A stretch of DNA of 57,552 nt, taken from a virus. The stretch covers positions 1 to 57,552 of IMG/VR virus record IMGVR_UViG_3300023174_000194; one strand, given 5' to 3'. Each line of letters begins with the position of its first letter. Position 1 is the stretch's first letter. Below the pieces are notes generated by a model, which saw only the letters and a list, made by a program, of their open reading frames with translations, ran no database searches and was not told the origin of the DNA. Position numbers and translations under genes: made by a program. Shown here piece after piece: positions 26,701 to 35,620 of this stretch.

Positions 26701-29700
26701 TCTTTTTGGGCTTTAATCTGATCTGCTGTTAGACTGTTTTGTTGTGCATATGTAATTGCTAAAGATTGAATCCACTCTATTTGTCTTTCTCGTGACATTT
26801 TTTGAAATATTGCCATTTTTTCACCGTCTGCTTGCAGGGCCTCAATTGCTGGTGCTGATGCAATATCGCTACTCTTTGCTTTTTCTAATATGTCTTTTGA
26901 TTCTTCTTCTTTACTCTTTGGTTTCTTTTTATCTTGTTTATCTTGTTTATCTTGTTTTTCTAGGTCTGTCTTTATTTTTTCAACAGCCTCAACTCTTTTC
27001 TTTATTTCTTCTAATACTGGTCCTCCACCCTTTAACAAAAGTTCCATGTCAATAGTTATTCCGTCTAAACCTTTTATTTTGGCTAAGGCTTCCATTGTAG
27101 CGTCAAATTGTGCTGGATCTTTTTTATTTAAAACAATATACTGAACAAGAGATGAGCCTAATTTTTTATTTTTAAACTCTGTAAACATATTAAATAATTC
27201 TTTTGTTTTTCCAGTTCCATGTTCTAAAATTGACAGATTTAGTACTTGTGACAACTCTCCAAGATTTGATCCAAAAAGATCAATCATTGAGTTTGCGTCT
27301 TCTGGTGAAAGAATTTTTCCTCCAACAAGAAGTTCCATTTTTGCCTGAAGTTGCTGTGCTTGGAATTGTCCAGTAAGACCATTTGACTTAAAGACACCGT
27401 TTTTATCTGTCTTTCCAAGATCAGTAAATGCTTCTGTTTTATTTAAAAATTTCTCTGAAGCCTTTTCTTGATTAGTGCCCTTGTATGTATTTTGAACAAC
27501 TGCTCTTGATGAATCAAAAAATGCATCTTCTTTTTGAGATCCAGAACCAATTGAGAGGCTACTATAGTTTTTCTTAAAATCTGCTTCCCCTGCTATTATT
27601 TGATTTAATATGGCAGTGTTCATTGCCTGTTCATTGGCTGGTGCTGCTTTGACTAATATATCAAGTTCTTTTTGTAAATCTAATTTTTTCTGCAAGTTTG
27701 CAGTAGATGCTATTTCTGTTTCTAGTTTTTTCTTTTGTGTTTCATATTCAAGTGCTACTTGATCTGCCAGCATAGATGCCATTTCAAGATTATTCATATT
27801 ATATGCTGCAGCAGCAGCAATATCTTTTCTTTGTTGTGTAAAAGATGTATCTTTCTTTTCGGAGTTGGCTAGGGCTTTGTTGCTTCTTGCTCTTGCATTT
27901 GCTAATAACATAAGTCTTGCTTTAACTGGTTCCTTCTTAAGGTTTTCTCCGTTTGGACCAATAAGAGTTTTCATTTCTCCAATCACTTGTAGTGAAATAC
28001 TTTGTTTTCCTAATGATATTCCCAGGGCTTGAGCAATGCTATCTGCTTGATCTCCAGTTAATACACCATCGGCTACTTGTGTTGCTAACTTTAATGCAAG
28101 ATCATCTACTGCTTTTGTTTCTCCAAACTTTGCCATATTTTCTTTAAATATTTTCTTTGTATCTTTTCCAAGATCTGAACCCAGAAACTTTTTGCCAAAT
28201 GGATCTTGACTTTTAAAGTCTTCATTATACTTTTTATACTGAGAACCCTGTCGTCTTCTATCCATAATTTGAGAGGCACCAACTTTACCAGTCATCTCTC
28301 CCATCTTCTTCATGCTTTCTCTAGTAGCAGATGTTTGAATTGCAAATTTTCCTGCTGCTGCAGCCATGTCATTAAAGTGCTTGTTAAGCATATATGCTCC
28401 AGCACCAACTGCCATAATTCCTGCTGCAGCCCAACCTACTGGACCCATGCCTGCAAGCATAGGTGCAAACTGTGCAACAGTAGTTGCTGCTCCTAGTGCT
28501 GCTGTAACTTGTGGTGGTGCTCCTACCATGCCTGCAACCATTGTGGCTGCTCCTAGTGCTCCAGTTGCTTTACCAGAATACTTGCCAACCTTTTCTCTAC
28601 GCATGCCACGCTTCTTCTTTTTAATCTGTCTTTCAGTCATAGTTGTTGGTTGTTTTTTGCCATTTGCATCTAACTCTGGATCAAATAGTATGTGTCCATT
28701 TTTGTCTTGTGTGTACCCTGGGTTTTCTGGAGTTCCATCACCATAGGCTTCAAGTAGGGCTTGATCTTTAGTGTATCTCTTTTTACCTGTTTGGCTAAAA
28801 TCACTGCCTGCTGCAAGAGCAGCATTTTGCTGCGCCAGTTGTCCATTCATTTGCTCTCTTAAAAACTTTTCTTGTTCTTGTAGTTTAACTATTTCTTCTT
28901 GAGACATTGCTGTATCTATTGTAGAATCATGAATGTCTCCAGTAGTTCCTACAATTGCATCATTTAGAGTTGCTGTTGTAACTACATTATCTAAGTTGTC
29001 TGTTTGTGCTGGAATAATATCCCCAGTGACTGTTGCAAGTTCATCTGTCTGATCTGCAACCAATAGTGTTGAGTCTGCTGTATCATTTGTTCCATCAACA
29101 ATTCTTCTTAGTCCGTCACCTTGCTCTACAGTTCCATTTGCAATAAGTTCTTGCTCTTTTTTAATTTTTGCTGGAGTCTTTACTGGATCTTGAATTATTT
29201 GTTCTTGTGTCTTGCCTGGTTGTGCTGCAGTAATTCCTTGCTCTGCCAATTGTTGTCTTACTTTTGCATACTCTAATTCTGCAGCATTAGCCTTTTCTTT
29301 AGCAGCAAGAACTTGTTCATCTGTAATAGTAGTTGGTGATCCAGTACGTTTTTGTTTTGCTTGTTCATTTTCAAGTGCTGCTGCTCGTGCTCTAGTGATT
29401 GCTGCTTCGTTTTCAGCCTTGTCTGCTTCTTCACGAGCCTTACCAATATTTACTGTATTACCTTTTATTGTAACCCTAGACTTACTCTCATCTCTAATTT
29501 GCTGAACTACTTGAGTTTCTGCTGCAACTGCTTCTTCAGTTTTAACTGCTAACTGGTCTGCTGCTGTTTCAGTTCTTTTTGTTGAAGCAATTATTAATGA
29601 TGAGGTTTGAGATGTGACTGGAGTTTCTGACACAGAGTCTACTGTTGTTGTAGCCCCAAGTTTTCTTCTTTGTCTATCTTGAGACTTAAGCACTTGTCTT

Positions 29701-32700
29701 TGGTCACGCATTTCTGGAGTATTGATGTCATCGTAGAATGCTTTATTTGTAAGATCCATCTTGTCAACTTTTGCTTGTGTTTCTGCTGCTGTTGGGAGTG
29801 CTGCATCGGTAAGTTGTGATGACTGAGCCTTAACTCCATCCTTGCCGTCTGCTAAGCCAAGAGCAAGACCATCAGCAATATCTTTACCAAGTCTTTGAGT
29901 TCTTTTTGATGGTGACTTTGTTTCTGCTTTTAGTTCGGCTGCAGTGAGGTCTGCATCAACCTGATTTGCAATACCTTCTGGAGCCATTGTTCCTAGCAAT
30001 TTAGGATCTTCTGGTCTTGCTTCATGATTAAGTATCTTTGCATTGTTTGGATTTGTTCCAAGGCTTCCAGCGCCATTTGCCTTAAGCATTGCATTTATTT
30101 CATCAAAGTCTTGTCCAAGGCTTATTCTTATTGCTGTAATACTTTGTTTTGCTTGATCCACTATTCCCGCAAATTCTGGCGCAAGTCTTTGCATATCTGC
30201 TGTTACTTGAGATTCAAGTGATTTAAATGTAGCATCATTAAAAATTTCTGGTACTTTTTTATTAGCATTATCTGCATTCCATTGTTTTAGTTTTTCTAAT
30301 AATAAATTATCATAGGTCTCTGCTTGTCCTTTTAGTTTATCAAAATCTCCACCCATCATTTCAGTCATGGCTCGCCATTTTCCTGCGCCAGTCTTTTCAA
30401 AATCTGCCTGGAAATCTCTTCCTAAACTTCCTGCTCCATTCTTAGCCTCATAAGACTGAGACTTTCCTCTAGTTGACATTGCATTATTTAATTTTCCTTG
30501 TAGCATAAATCCATGAGCATCTGCAACTTTAAGTTCTGGCATAGTACCATCCCCACTGCCACCACCATCGCCATAGAATTTTTTAATAAGTTCTACTTGA
30601 TTTCTAGCCTCTGGACTTAACCTTAATCCATCACCTTCACTTGCATCAACCTTCTTGGTTTGTCCAACATGCGAAAACTCTTGTCTTTGTAGTTGATCAA
30701 ACTTTGGATGGTAGGCTCCCATTCTACTTGAACCTTTTGCTGGATCAAACTTCTTTCCAATTTCTGCAATCGTTTCTTCAGTTACTTTGCCAGTCGCTGT
30801 TTTAACTTCTGTAATAATTGTTTTAAAGTCAGAAATAATTGAGTCACGAATTTCTTCTAAGGCTTTAGATGAAGTATCTGATACATCTTTTCCAGTTGCA
30901 TCAGCATATTTTATTAAAGCATTCTTGCTTAACTGTCTAATTCTTCCAAGTTCGTTTTCTATATAGTCTTGAGTAGTCGAATCTCCAGCAGCCTGTCCAG
31001 CGCTATAAGTTTTGTCTGCTTGACTTGCGCTTTCTCTATACCTGCCCGTTTTAAAACCTGGAAGAGCATCTCCCATTATTGCCTTTAGTAACGGTCCATA
31101 TTTCTTTGACTGTGCTGATGGAACAATAGTTTCTCCTGGTGCAACTAGTGCAAGAATACTATCTCCTGCAGATTCATTACCTGGAACTTTTCCATCTGCA
31201 AACTTTGGTAAACCAGATACTGCACCCTTTGGTCCTGGCACAGTATTAAATAATCCTGGTGAACCAGATGCAAGGGCTCTAGCCTGTGATGCTGCATTCT
31301 GATATGCTGCTGCTAGAAGTTCTACAGATGTTTTTTCAACATTAAATGTTGATATTAAATCAGTGTGTGATACATGGAGTGCTTGAGTTTGCGCTAGGTT
31401 TTCTGTTTCTGCCTGAGTTAAATAATCAAACCCTCCACCCAAAACATTATTTTGACCATTAAGTTTTGCAACTCCGCCACGAAGCATAGCAAAGAATTTG
31501 ATAAGGTTTGCAACACCGTTAGCAACAAGACCAACAGTCATCAAAAGAATTGGTGCAATTCCACCAATAACTCCAATAAATCCAACAACAAATTTCTTTG
31601 TTCCATCACTAAGATTATTAAACCTTTCTAAAATTTTAGTAGCAAATTGAACAACTGGGGTTATTGCTTGTAAAAAGGCTTTTCCAATTGGCATAAGTTG
31701 TATCTTTAAGTTTTCAAGTTGTTTCTGGAATTTTACTCCAACAGCATTTTCTACTTTACCAAGTTCTCGCTCAGAAAGAATTGCTAGTTCTTCAACAGAT
31801 GCTCCTGCAAGTGCAAGTGCTTTTCCTGCTTGACCAGCATCTTTTGTAACATTTTGAAATAGTGTTGACAAACGGGCAAACTGGAATTTGCCAAACATTT
31901 GTTCAATTGCTCTTGCACGGTTAAGAGGATCAAGTGTATCTAGCGCTCTTGCAAAACCAATAACAGTATTTTTTAAGTTTCCAGCATTTGCTTCTACAAT
32001 TCCTTTAACATTAATGCCAAATCCTGCAAGCATTTCACTTGCTTTTTTAGATGGATTAATTAAAGATGCAAGACCAGACTTAAGTGCATTAGCACCTTCT
32101 GAAGCGTTGATTCCACCTTCTTTCATTGCAGTCATAAAGAATGCAAGATCTTCTACAGATCCACCAAGTTGCTTTACAACTGGACCAGCCTTTGGAATTG
32201 CTGTTGTTAAATCTTCAATAGATAAAACGGTTTGGTTTTCTACGGCGTTAAGATAGTTAATCTTTTTTGCTAATTCATCTGCAGATATACCAAAAACATT
32301 TTGAAGAGAAATAGTTGTCAAAAGTGCTTGCTGTTGATCTACTTGGCCAAGCACAGAAAGTCTTGTTGCCTGTGTAACTTGTGCAACTAGATCTCCGCCT
32401 GTAAGACCCATTGCTGCAGCCTTGGCTGCCATATCCATGGTATCTTTAACAGCAATTCCAAATTTTGTAAACTCTTTTCCAAGCAACTTAATATCTTCAA
32501 TAGCCTTATCAGTATCTCCAATGCTTGTTGTCATATCTCCATAAACTCTTGAGAATGCAACTGTTGCTTGTTCCATTTCTCTAAATACCTTGGCTGCTGT
32601 GGAACCAAGAATTGATAGAGGAATGGTCAAACCAACCATTAACTGACGGCCTGCCCACTGAGTATTCTTACCAAAGTTTAAGAGTTGAGTTGAGCCTTGC

Positions 32701-33245
32701 TTAAGAAGTTGATTAAGGAACTGCTGTCTCTGGGCAGCCATCTGTGTTCTTGTTGCATAGTCAGCATACTGACCATTGACCATCTGTAGGTGTTTTGGAA
32801 CAACTTGAAGAACCTTTACAAGTTCTCCATTAGCATTTGTTAGTTGAACATATTGAGTTTGTAGAGTTTTAACTCTATCTTTCATTGCTCTATTTAAAAC
32901 ATCTTTTTCTTGTGCAAAAAGTCCTTTTAAAGTTTTGCTATTTATAGTAGCAGCAGCAGCAGTATATCTAAGGTACTGCCCCATACTTAATTTATTTTTT
33001 TCTAGGGCATCGGTAAATGCTGTAGTGCTCGTAGCAATTGTCTTTTGTGATGCCACAAACTTTCCAGTAGCATTAATAGACTGAATAAGTTGTGAGTTTA
33101 AACCCTTTTGTGCATTTGCAGCAGCAACATTGCCTTCTGTTAAGGCTTGATTGAATTTGCTAAGTCCAGCCTGAAGCCTTCTTAGTTGAGCGAGAGCATC
33201 ACTAGTGTCAAAATGTATACCAATATTAGCATTTACATCAGACAC
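23745..33245 (-). CDS. Tape measure protein
   Basis: 3166 residues. The N-terminal 500 residues have TP901-type features (ATVAFSRVYGDMTTS, long helices). Two hydrophobic regions occur: about 548-585 (FVVGFIGVIGGIAPILLMTV) and about 1562-1620 (alanine-rich with GPVGWAAAGIMAV). Long coiled coils, a charged QDKQDK repeat, a Pro-Thr run (LPTPTPTPTP) and TPGEFVMSKYAV near the C-terminus complete it; a related APGETIVP occurs near 700. The start is GTG. It sets tail length and may enter the host membrane. At about 1.5 angstrom per residue a tail near 475 nm is expected. No lysozyme or peptidase domain recognised. Confidence 0.95.
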   Translation of the reverse strand: MSDVNANIGIHFDTSDALAQLRRLQAGLSKFNQALTEGNVAAANAQKGLNSQLIQSINATGKFVASQKTIATSTTAFTDALEKNKLSMGQYLRYTAAAATINSKTLKGLFAQEKDVLNRAMKDRVKTLQTQYVQLTNANGELVKVLQVVPKHLQMVNGQYADYATRTQMAAQRQQFLNQLLKQGSTQLLNFGKNTQWAGRQLMVGLTIPLSILGSTAAKVFREMEQATVAFSRVYGDMTTSIGDTDKAIEDIKLLGKEFTKFGIAVKDTMDMAAKAAAMGLTGGDLVAQVTQATRLSVLGQVDQQQALLTTISLQNVFGISADELAKKINYLNAVENQTVLSIEDLTTAIPKAGPVVKQLGGSVEDLAFFMTAMKEGGINASEGANALKSGLASLINPSKKASEMLAGFGINVKGIVEANAGNLKNTVIGFARALDTLDPLNRARAIEQMFGKFQFARLSTLFQNVTKDAGQAGKALALAGASVEELAILSERELGKVENAVGVKFQKQLENLKIQLMPIGKAFLQAITPVVQFATKILERFNNLSDGTKKFVVGFIGVIGGIAPILLMTVGLVANGVANLIKFFAMLRGGVAKLNGQNNVLGGGFDYLTQAETENLAQTQALHVSHTDLISTFNVEKTSVELLAAAYQNAASQARALASGSPGLFNTVPGPKGAVSGLPKFADGKVPGNESAGDSILALVAPGETIVPSAQSKKYGPLLKAIMGDALPGFKTGRYRESASQADKTYSAGQAAGDSTTQDYIENELGRIRQLSKNALIKYADATGKDVSDTSSKALEEIRDSIISDFKTIITEVKTATGKVTEETIAEIGKKFDPAKGSSRMGAYHPKFDQLQRQEFSHVGQTKKVDASEGDGLRLSPEARNQVELIKKFYGDGGGSGDGTMPELKVADAHGFMLQGKLNNAMSTRGKSQSYEAKNGAGSLGRDFQADFEKTGAGKWRAMTEMMGGDFDKLKGQAETYDNLLLEKLKQWNADNANKKVPEIFNDATFKSLESQVTADMQRLAPEFAGIVDQAKQSITAIRISLGQDFDEINAMLKANGAGSLGTNPNNAKILNHEARPEDPKLLGTMAPEGIANQVDADLTAAELKAETKSPSKRTQRLGKDIADGLALGLADGKDGVKAQSSQLTDAALPTAAETQAKVDKMDLTNKAFYDDINTPEMRDQRQVLKSQDRQRRKLGATTTVDSVSETPVTSQTSSLIIASTKRTETAADQLAVKTEEAVAAETQVVQQIRDESKSRVTIKGNTVNIGKAREEADKAENEAAITRARAAALENEQAKQKRTGSPTTITDEQVLAAKEKANAAELEYAKVRQQLAEQGITAAQPGKTQEQIIQDPVKTPAKIKKEQELIANGTVEQGDGLRRIVDGTNDTADSTLLVADQTDELATVTGDIIPAQTDNLDNVVTTATLNDAIVGTTGDIHDSTIDTAMSQEEIVKLQEQEKFLREQMNGQLAQQNAALAAGSDFSQTGKKRYTKDQALLEAYGDGTPENPGYTQDKNGHILFDPELDANGKKQPTTMTERQIKKKKRGMRREKVGKYSGKATGALGAATMVAGMVGAPPQVTAALGAATTVAQFAPMLAGMGPVGWAAAGIMAVGAGAYMLNKHFNDMAAAAGKFAIQTSATRESMKKMGEMTGKVGASQIMDRRRQGSQYKKYNEDFKSQDPFGKKFLGSDLGKDTKKIFKENMAKFGETKAVDDLALKLATQVADGVLTGDQADSIAQALGISLGKQSISLQVIGEMKTLIGPNGENLKKEPVKARLMLLANARARSNKALANSEKKDTSFTQQRKDIAAAAAYNMNNLEMASMLADQVALEYETQKKKLETEIASTANLQKKLDLQKELDILVKAAPANEQAMNTAILNQIIAGEADFKKNYSSLSIGSGSQKEDAFFDSSRAVVQNTYKGTNQEKASEKFLNKTEAFTDLGKTDKNGVFKSNGLTGQFQAQQLQAKMELLVGGKILSPEDANSMIDLFGSNLGELSQVLNLSILEHGTGKTKELFNMFTEFKNKKLGSSLVQYIVLNKKDPAQFDATMEALAKIKGLDGITIDMELLLKGGGPVLEEIKKRVEAVEKIKTDLEKQDKQDKQDKKKPKSKEEESKDILEKAKSSDIASAPAIEALQADGEKMAIFQKMSRERQIEWIQSLAITYAQQNSLTADQIKAQKEAWVLQQMQIGDDTRLLVDGSAAYVKAADKLRELYDKKGPGERALDLNILYADPKNDPKNMKTDTTITKDRDTTYDDILKRLRNVRNAAIDASLGFKELQRAIAATGSKAVGNKFKGLEQQLIKMGQTSQFTDYLAGLDTKDLKKFAYTATAADVKKKKGKQKYTQVDPETGKMVTKYQEFKAGDTVLTQAGRDMEQGYKKAIIGDYNKEQLKSVTLAQQEIAARGKLLALGYDELDIQTMLADENYKTLIATGKVAKAELEVNASLTKQVRIRNQINGAVAGQKDLQKVTANQKRIPEVVAMMQQAGMDAQGIREAISDPAMLDTLINGMDNFATLAKDAQDEFNHLLSQIDEIPERKIIEIMFTQSKEEIAINAANAAAEMFDAYKQIEENSLKNEQGNTFAGLQVMIESLNNDSKIAQDAINATQSKIDDMQKSVEADQRKIEQDFTRPIEKKQRDIDKLTRSAELNFTRPIQALQERSAVLSHDLDVMNKAAEAINEKYDKQQEALTKVSEINQQIISQQQQQLGLADALSQGDISGAAKAIQDMRASNAANYATSAQDALQKARENEVGSLRGGVSGLSQKDIAAEQYDISQKTYNLELQKAAVDKQILAIQDSIYTLEQNKQIALDAIQVKTDAIAAITFGTLLTQQNDLKAIQDKILPLQTQSDLLFKQIAINDANRIINERTRKDWEAIKIEAEATQKLAEGKLALALAAMDAKSTGIKGSWEKIREAYDAIKDKSVTITQHIVTTYGAALGLPTPTPTPTPTKAPGSAWISDGKGGWKKPDKPQGDYGWGGDDVGWMKGYGGDDAGAAAAAAAKAAEDKRLADIAERTSGDDSIARRAAAAAKAAADAAEAARLLALEKQNAQYAAKAEGLARRYGGFSSGGLVPKYFAVGGYAQGTDTIPAMLTPGEFVMSKYAVNSHGTDKMKAINSGSSVGDSVYNYNLSVNVKSDANPDQIAKTVIAQIQQIDSQRMRGTRI

Positions 33246-33274
33246 TATTCATGACACCCCTATTCATTTTTTTA

Positions 33275-33586
33275 TTATTTTGATGTAAGCAATGCTGTAG
33301 GATCTGTAAGTTGAATACCAGATGCTGCATCGATTACTGCGTATACTGTTGGCAAGTCGATATTATCTTCTAGCGCCTCACGAGTAACTTCTTCCTTTAC
33401 ATACTGCTTAAATGCAATTTCTACACAATCTAAAAGAACATTCATTGACTCATCGTTGTTGTCTGATACGTCTGAAAGTTCTTGGAATCTCTTCATAAAA
33501 GGCTTAAGCAAAGAAATCTTTAGCGGTCTAACATCAATGGTTGTACCATCAATGAGAGTTATCTTCTTGGTTGTTGATTCTGACAT
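33275..33586 (-). CDS. Tail assembly chaperone, short paralogue
   Basis: 103 residues from the ATG at 33586 (MSESTTKK), which follows GGAGG; a TTG twelve bases earlier was rejected. The core TLIDGTTIDVRPLKI, a central helix with KQYVKEE and a C-terminal NIDLPTVYAVIDAASGI match, block by block, the first half of the gene just upstream (33639-34322). It should act like lambda gpG, binding the tape measure before tube assembly. It has its own promoter and a strong ribosome site, so it may be made in excess. No overlapping frame continues past its stop. Confidence 0.75.
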   Translation of the reverse strand: MSESTTKKITLIDGTTIDVRPLKISLLKPFMKRFQELSDVSDNNDESMNVLLDCVEIAFKQYVKEEVTREALEDNIDLPTVYAVIDAASGIQLTDPTALLTSK

Positions 33587-33613
33587 TCTTTCCTCCAATA
33601 GGTTTGTTAATTA

Positions 33614-33622
33614 ATTATACCA
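33614..33622 (-). promoter_or_regulatory. Extended -10 promoter TGGTATAAT for the short tail chaperone
   Basis: Perfect TGGTATAAT in the 52-base gap between the two chaperone genes, 27 bases before the ATG and followed by GGAGG. Separate control of the short form. Confidence 0.7.
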
Positions 33623-33638
33623 TAACGATGGGCTTATT

Positions 33639-34322
33639 TTAATCTATTTTTTCGTAATCTAGGCCCATTCCAATACCAAATCCAGCACTTTCTGCATTCT
33701 GACCTTGAAGGGCAAGAATATCTTTTGCATCAGTTGCTTGTCCACGACTAAAAACTCTAGCCTTCATATCTTCCCAAGCATTACTTTTATTAGCATTTTT
33801 ATCTAAATCTACACCTTGCATTGCTGCCATAAATCTTTTTGTAGCATAGTCTTCATCTCTTTTTATATTTAAGATTGCAGTTATTTCTTGCATTGATAAA
33901 GATCTTTCTAGTTCATCAAAGTCTTTCCAAATACCCAGCAAAAAAACTTCCGATTCCAGTTTTGCCAAATCAAGGTCTTCCCATGTTGCTCCAGATTTAA
34001 CTGCTTGATCCTTTACTCCCTCGTCAGACTTTTCATCTACTTTGATTCCTGCAGCATAGTCTAGCAATCTATATATGTTTTTTAAATCTATTGCATCTTC
34101 AAAGTCTTCAATTGATTTTGAAATCTTTGGCATATATTGCTTCATACAGTTCATTCCACAAATGGCAAGAGCAGATATAGCCTCGATGTCACCTTTTGCT
34201 GATCGGACACCTTCAAAGTCATCCATAAACTTTCTTAGATATTTAATCTTAAGAGGAGATATTTCTAACTCAGTTCCGTCAATCAAATAAATAATTCCAG
34301 TATTGTATATTTCTGTAGCCAT
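33639..34322 (-). CDS. Tail assembly chaperone, long form
   Basis: 227 residues from the ATG at 34322. The first 95 residues (YLIDGTELEISPLKI, then FMDDF, MKQYMPK, DAIDLKNIYRLLDYAAGI) parallel the short paralogue. The remaining 130 (ATWEDLDLAKLESEVFLLGIW, then MQEITAILNIKRDEDYATKRF) correspond in place to the T part of lambda gpGT. In most siphoviruses that part is reached by a programmed frameshift; here it is one continuous frame and no slippery heptamer is seen at the join. An upstream ATG at 34352 was rejected because it lies inside a terminator. Leaderless start. Confidence 0.7.
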   Translation of the reverse strand: MATEIYNTGIIYLIDGTELEISPLKIKYLRKFMDDFEGVRSAKGDIEAISALAICGMNCMKQYMPKISKSIEDFEDAIDLKNIYRLLDYAAGIKVDEKSDEGVKDQAVKSGATWEDLDLAKLESEVFLLGIWKDFDELERSLSMQEITAILNIKRDEDYATKRFMAAMQGVDLDKNANKSNAWEDMKARVFSRGQATDAKDILALQGQNAESAGFGIGMGLDYEKID

Positions 34323-34328
34323 TATATA

Positions 34329-34337
34329 AGTATACCA
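34329..34337 (-). promoter_or_regulatory. Extended -10 promoter TGGTATACT, leaderless start at 34322
   Basis: Reads TGGTATACT; six bases separate the hexamer from the ATG. It directly follows the terminator of the tail tube gene. No Shine-Dalgarno. Confidence 0.65.
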
Positions 34338-34340
34338 AAC

Positions 34341-34370
34341 AGAAAGGCCCAACCCCGAAGGATTGAGCCT
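34341..34370 (-). terminator. Rho-independent terminator after the major tail protein gene
   Basis: An 11-bp stem (AGGCTCAATCC against GGGTTGGGCCT, with G-T pairs) is closed by a TTCG tetraloop and followed by TTTCTGTTT. The stable tetraloop and position 19 bases past the stop codon make it convincing. Confidence 0.85.
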
Positions 34371-34388
34371 CTCATATATTTAGTTGTA

Positions 34389-35003
34389 TTATGCGCTGAC
34401 TGTGCGGTCTACGATCTTACCGTATGACCCATTGTCGTTTGGAAGAAGACGGAATGATACTTCGAACATTGTCGCTTCGTCACGCTTTGCTGATACTGAT
34501 ACGCTCTCAATTGAAAGTGCACGGTATGCAACGTAGACACGCTCGATATTCTCGTTTGCGTCTCCAGTTCCTGGTCCAACTGCAATCAAGCCACGCTCTA
34601 CTGGCACATCGCCAATATCGCCTGCCGACATGTTTAGTGTTGGATTTGATGCAACTGTTGCTAGGTCTGAATCCTTACCTGCTAGTGCAAATAAAAGATT
34701 TTCTAGTGTTGATTCTGCGAATGTAGTCTTTAATGAAACCTGCATGCCTTGTTTAAATAACTTAGCAACGTCAAGAATCTGATCAACCTTTACTTCACCG
34801 AAATCTGGCTGGAATTGAATTTCCAAACCATTCATTGTATATCCAACGTTACGGAAGTCTGCATCACCTTGGAGAGTATCCTTGTATGATGTTCCTGCCA
34901 CGAACGCTGGTCGATCTGCGTCTGCAAGTGCGCCTGCTTCGTATGTGAAGAGTGCTGCTGCTCCAACGATAATATCGTTAGAACTACCACGTGTATATGC
35001 CAT
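34389..35003 (-). CDS. Major tail (tube) protein
   Basis: 204 residues from the ATG at 35003 (MAYTRG), which follows AGAGGTGA; the GTG nine bases earlier was rejected. Beta-rich, with NGLEIQFQPDFGEVKVDQIL and SIESVSVSAKRDEATMFEV as in siphovirus tube proteins of the lambda gpV/HK97 type. Located just before the tail chaperones, the expected place. It has its own promoter (35056-35064), a 52-base leader and a strong terminator, so it can be made at high level independently of its neighbours. Confidence 0.8.
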   Translation of the reverse strand: MAYTRGSSNDIIVGAAALFTYEAGALADADRPAFVAGTSYKDTLQGDADFRNVGYTMNGLEIQFQPDFGEVKVDQILDVAKLFKQGMQVSLKTTFAESTLENLLFALAGKDSDLATVASNPTLNMSAGDIGDVPVERGLIAVGPGTGDANENIERVYVAYRALSIESVSVSAKRDEATMFEVSFRLLPNDNGSYGKIVDRTVSA

Positions 35004-35055
35004 GTATTTCACCTCTTTTTTCTTTATAGATTAAAGGGCTTGTTTCCTCATGATA

Positions 35056-35064
35056 ATTATATCA
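35056..35064 (-). promoter_or_regulatory. Extended -10 promoter TGATATAAT for the major tail protein
   Basis: Reads TGATATAAT, just beyond the stop of the upstream gene. The leader is 52 bases and ends with AGAGGTGA. Confidence 0.65.
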
Positions 35065-35071
35065 TCCCTTT

Positions 35072-35620
35072 TTAGGGGACTATAGAATCAATGACATCTT
35101 GCATCTGGTGATAGTCGTAGTCAATGATTATCTTGTTACCGCCAAAGGTTCGGGCTGTTCCAAAGTCAATAATGTCTCTGACTTCCTCTAGTTGGTATAT
35201 CTTAAAGTTATGGAAGTAGAACTTACAGGTCATGCCATTAAACGACTTGCCTTTTGCCCAGGCATTTATATCTTGGGCTGATTCGTCACCACGGTCCATG
35301 AGCCTTAAAACAGCCTCTTGTATCTGAATCATGCTCTCTGTAACACCATTCTGAGTTGCATAAAAGTAATATAAAAGTTGTTCACATTTGATGTGTGGGA
35401 AAGGAGATCTTCTCATTCTTATTAGTCGGTCATAGACGGCTACAACTCCTTGATAGGGCAGTTTTTCATCATTTATAACTACCCACTGCTCTGTTAAGTC
35501 ATCGATTGTGTTTGGTGCTGTTGGAAAAAATGGCATTGCCATTTTTGTGCCTCCATATATCTTTTCTTGAAGATACTTATTCACCCATAGCCCTGGTGTG
35601 TTTAGTGTTGATGTTGACAT
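35072..35620 (-). CDS. Tail completion/terminator-type protein
   Basis: 182 residues from the ATG at 35620 (MSTSTLN), nine bases after GGAGG and overlapping the previous stop (TAATG). The sequence alternates strands and helices (WVVINDEKLPYQGVVAVYDR, MIQIQEAVLRLMDRG) and ends with DYDYHQMQDVID. In position it corresponds to the gene between head-tail connector and tail tube, usually the tail terminator. No specific motif proves it. Confidence 0.55.
   Translation of the reverse strand: MSTSTLNTPGLWVNKYLQEKIYGGTKMAMPFFPTAPNTIDDLTEQWVVINDEKLPYQGVVAVYDRLIRMRRSPFPHIKCEQLLYYFYATQNGVTESMIQIQEAVLRLMDRGDESAQDINAWAKGKSFNGMTCKFYFHNFKIYQLEEVRDIIDFGTARTFGGNKIIIDYDYHQMQDVIDSIVP

Noticed and set aside
33275-34322. 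Programmed frameshift between the tail chaperone genes
   Set aside because: The genes are separated by 52 bases with a promoter between them, and no slippery heptamer followed by an overlapping frame was found.
35065-35080. CCCC-TAAAAA-GGG hairpin at the stop of the tail completion gene as a terminator
   Set aside because: The stem is only three to four pairs, there is no T run, and the promoter follows at once.
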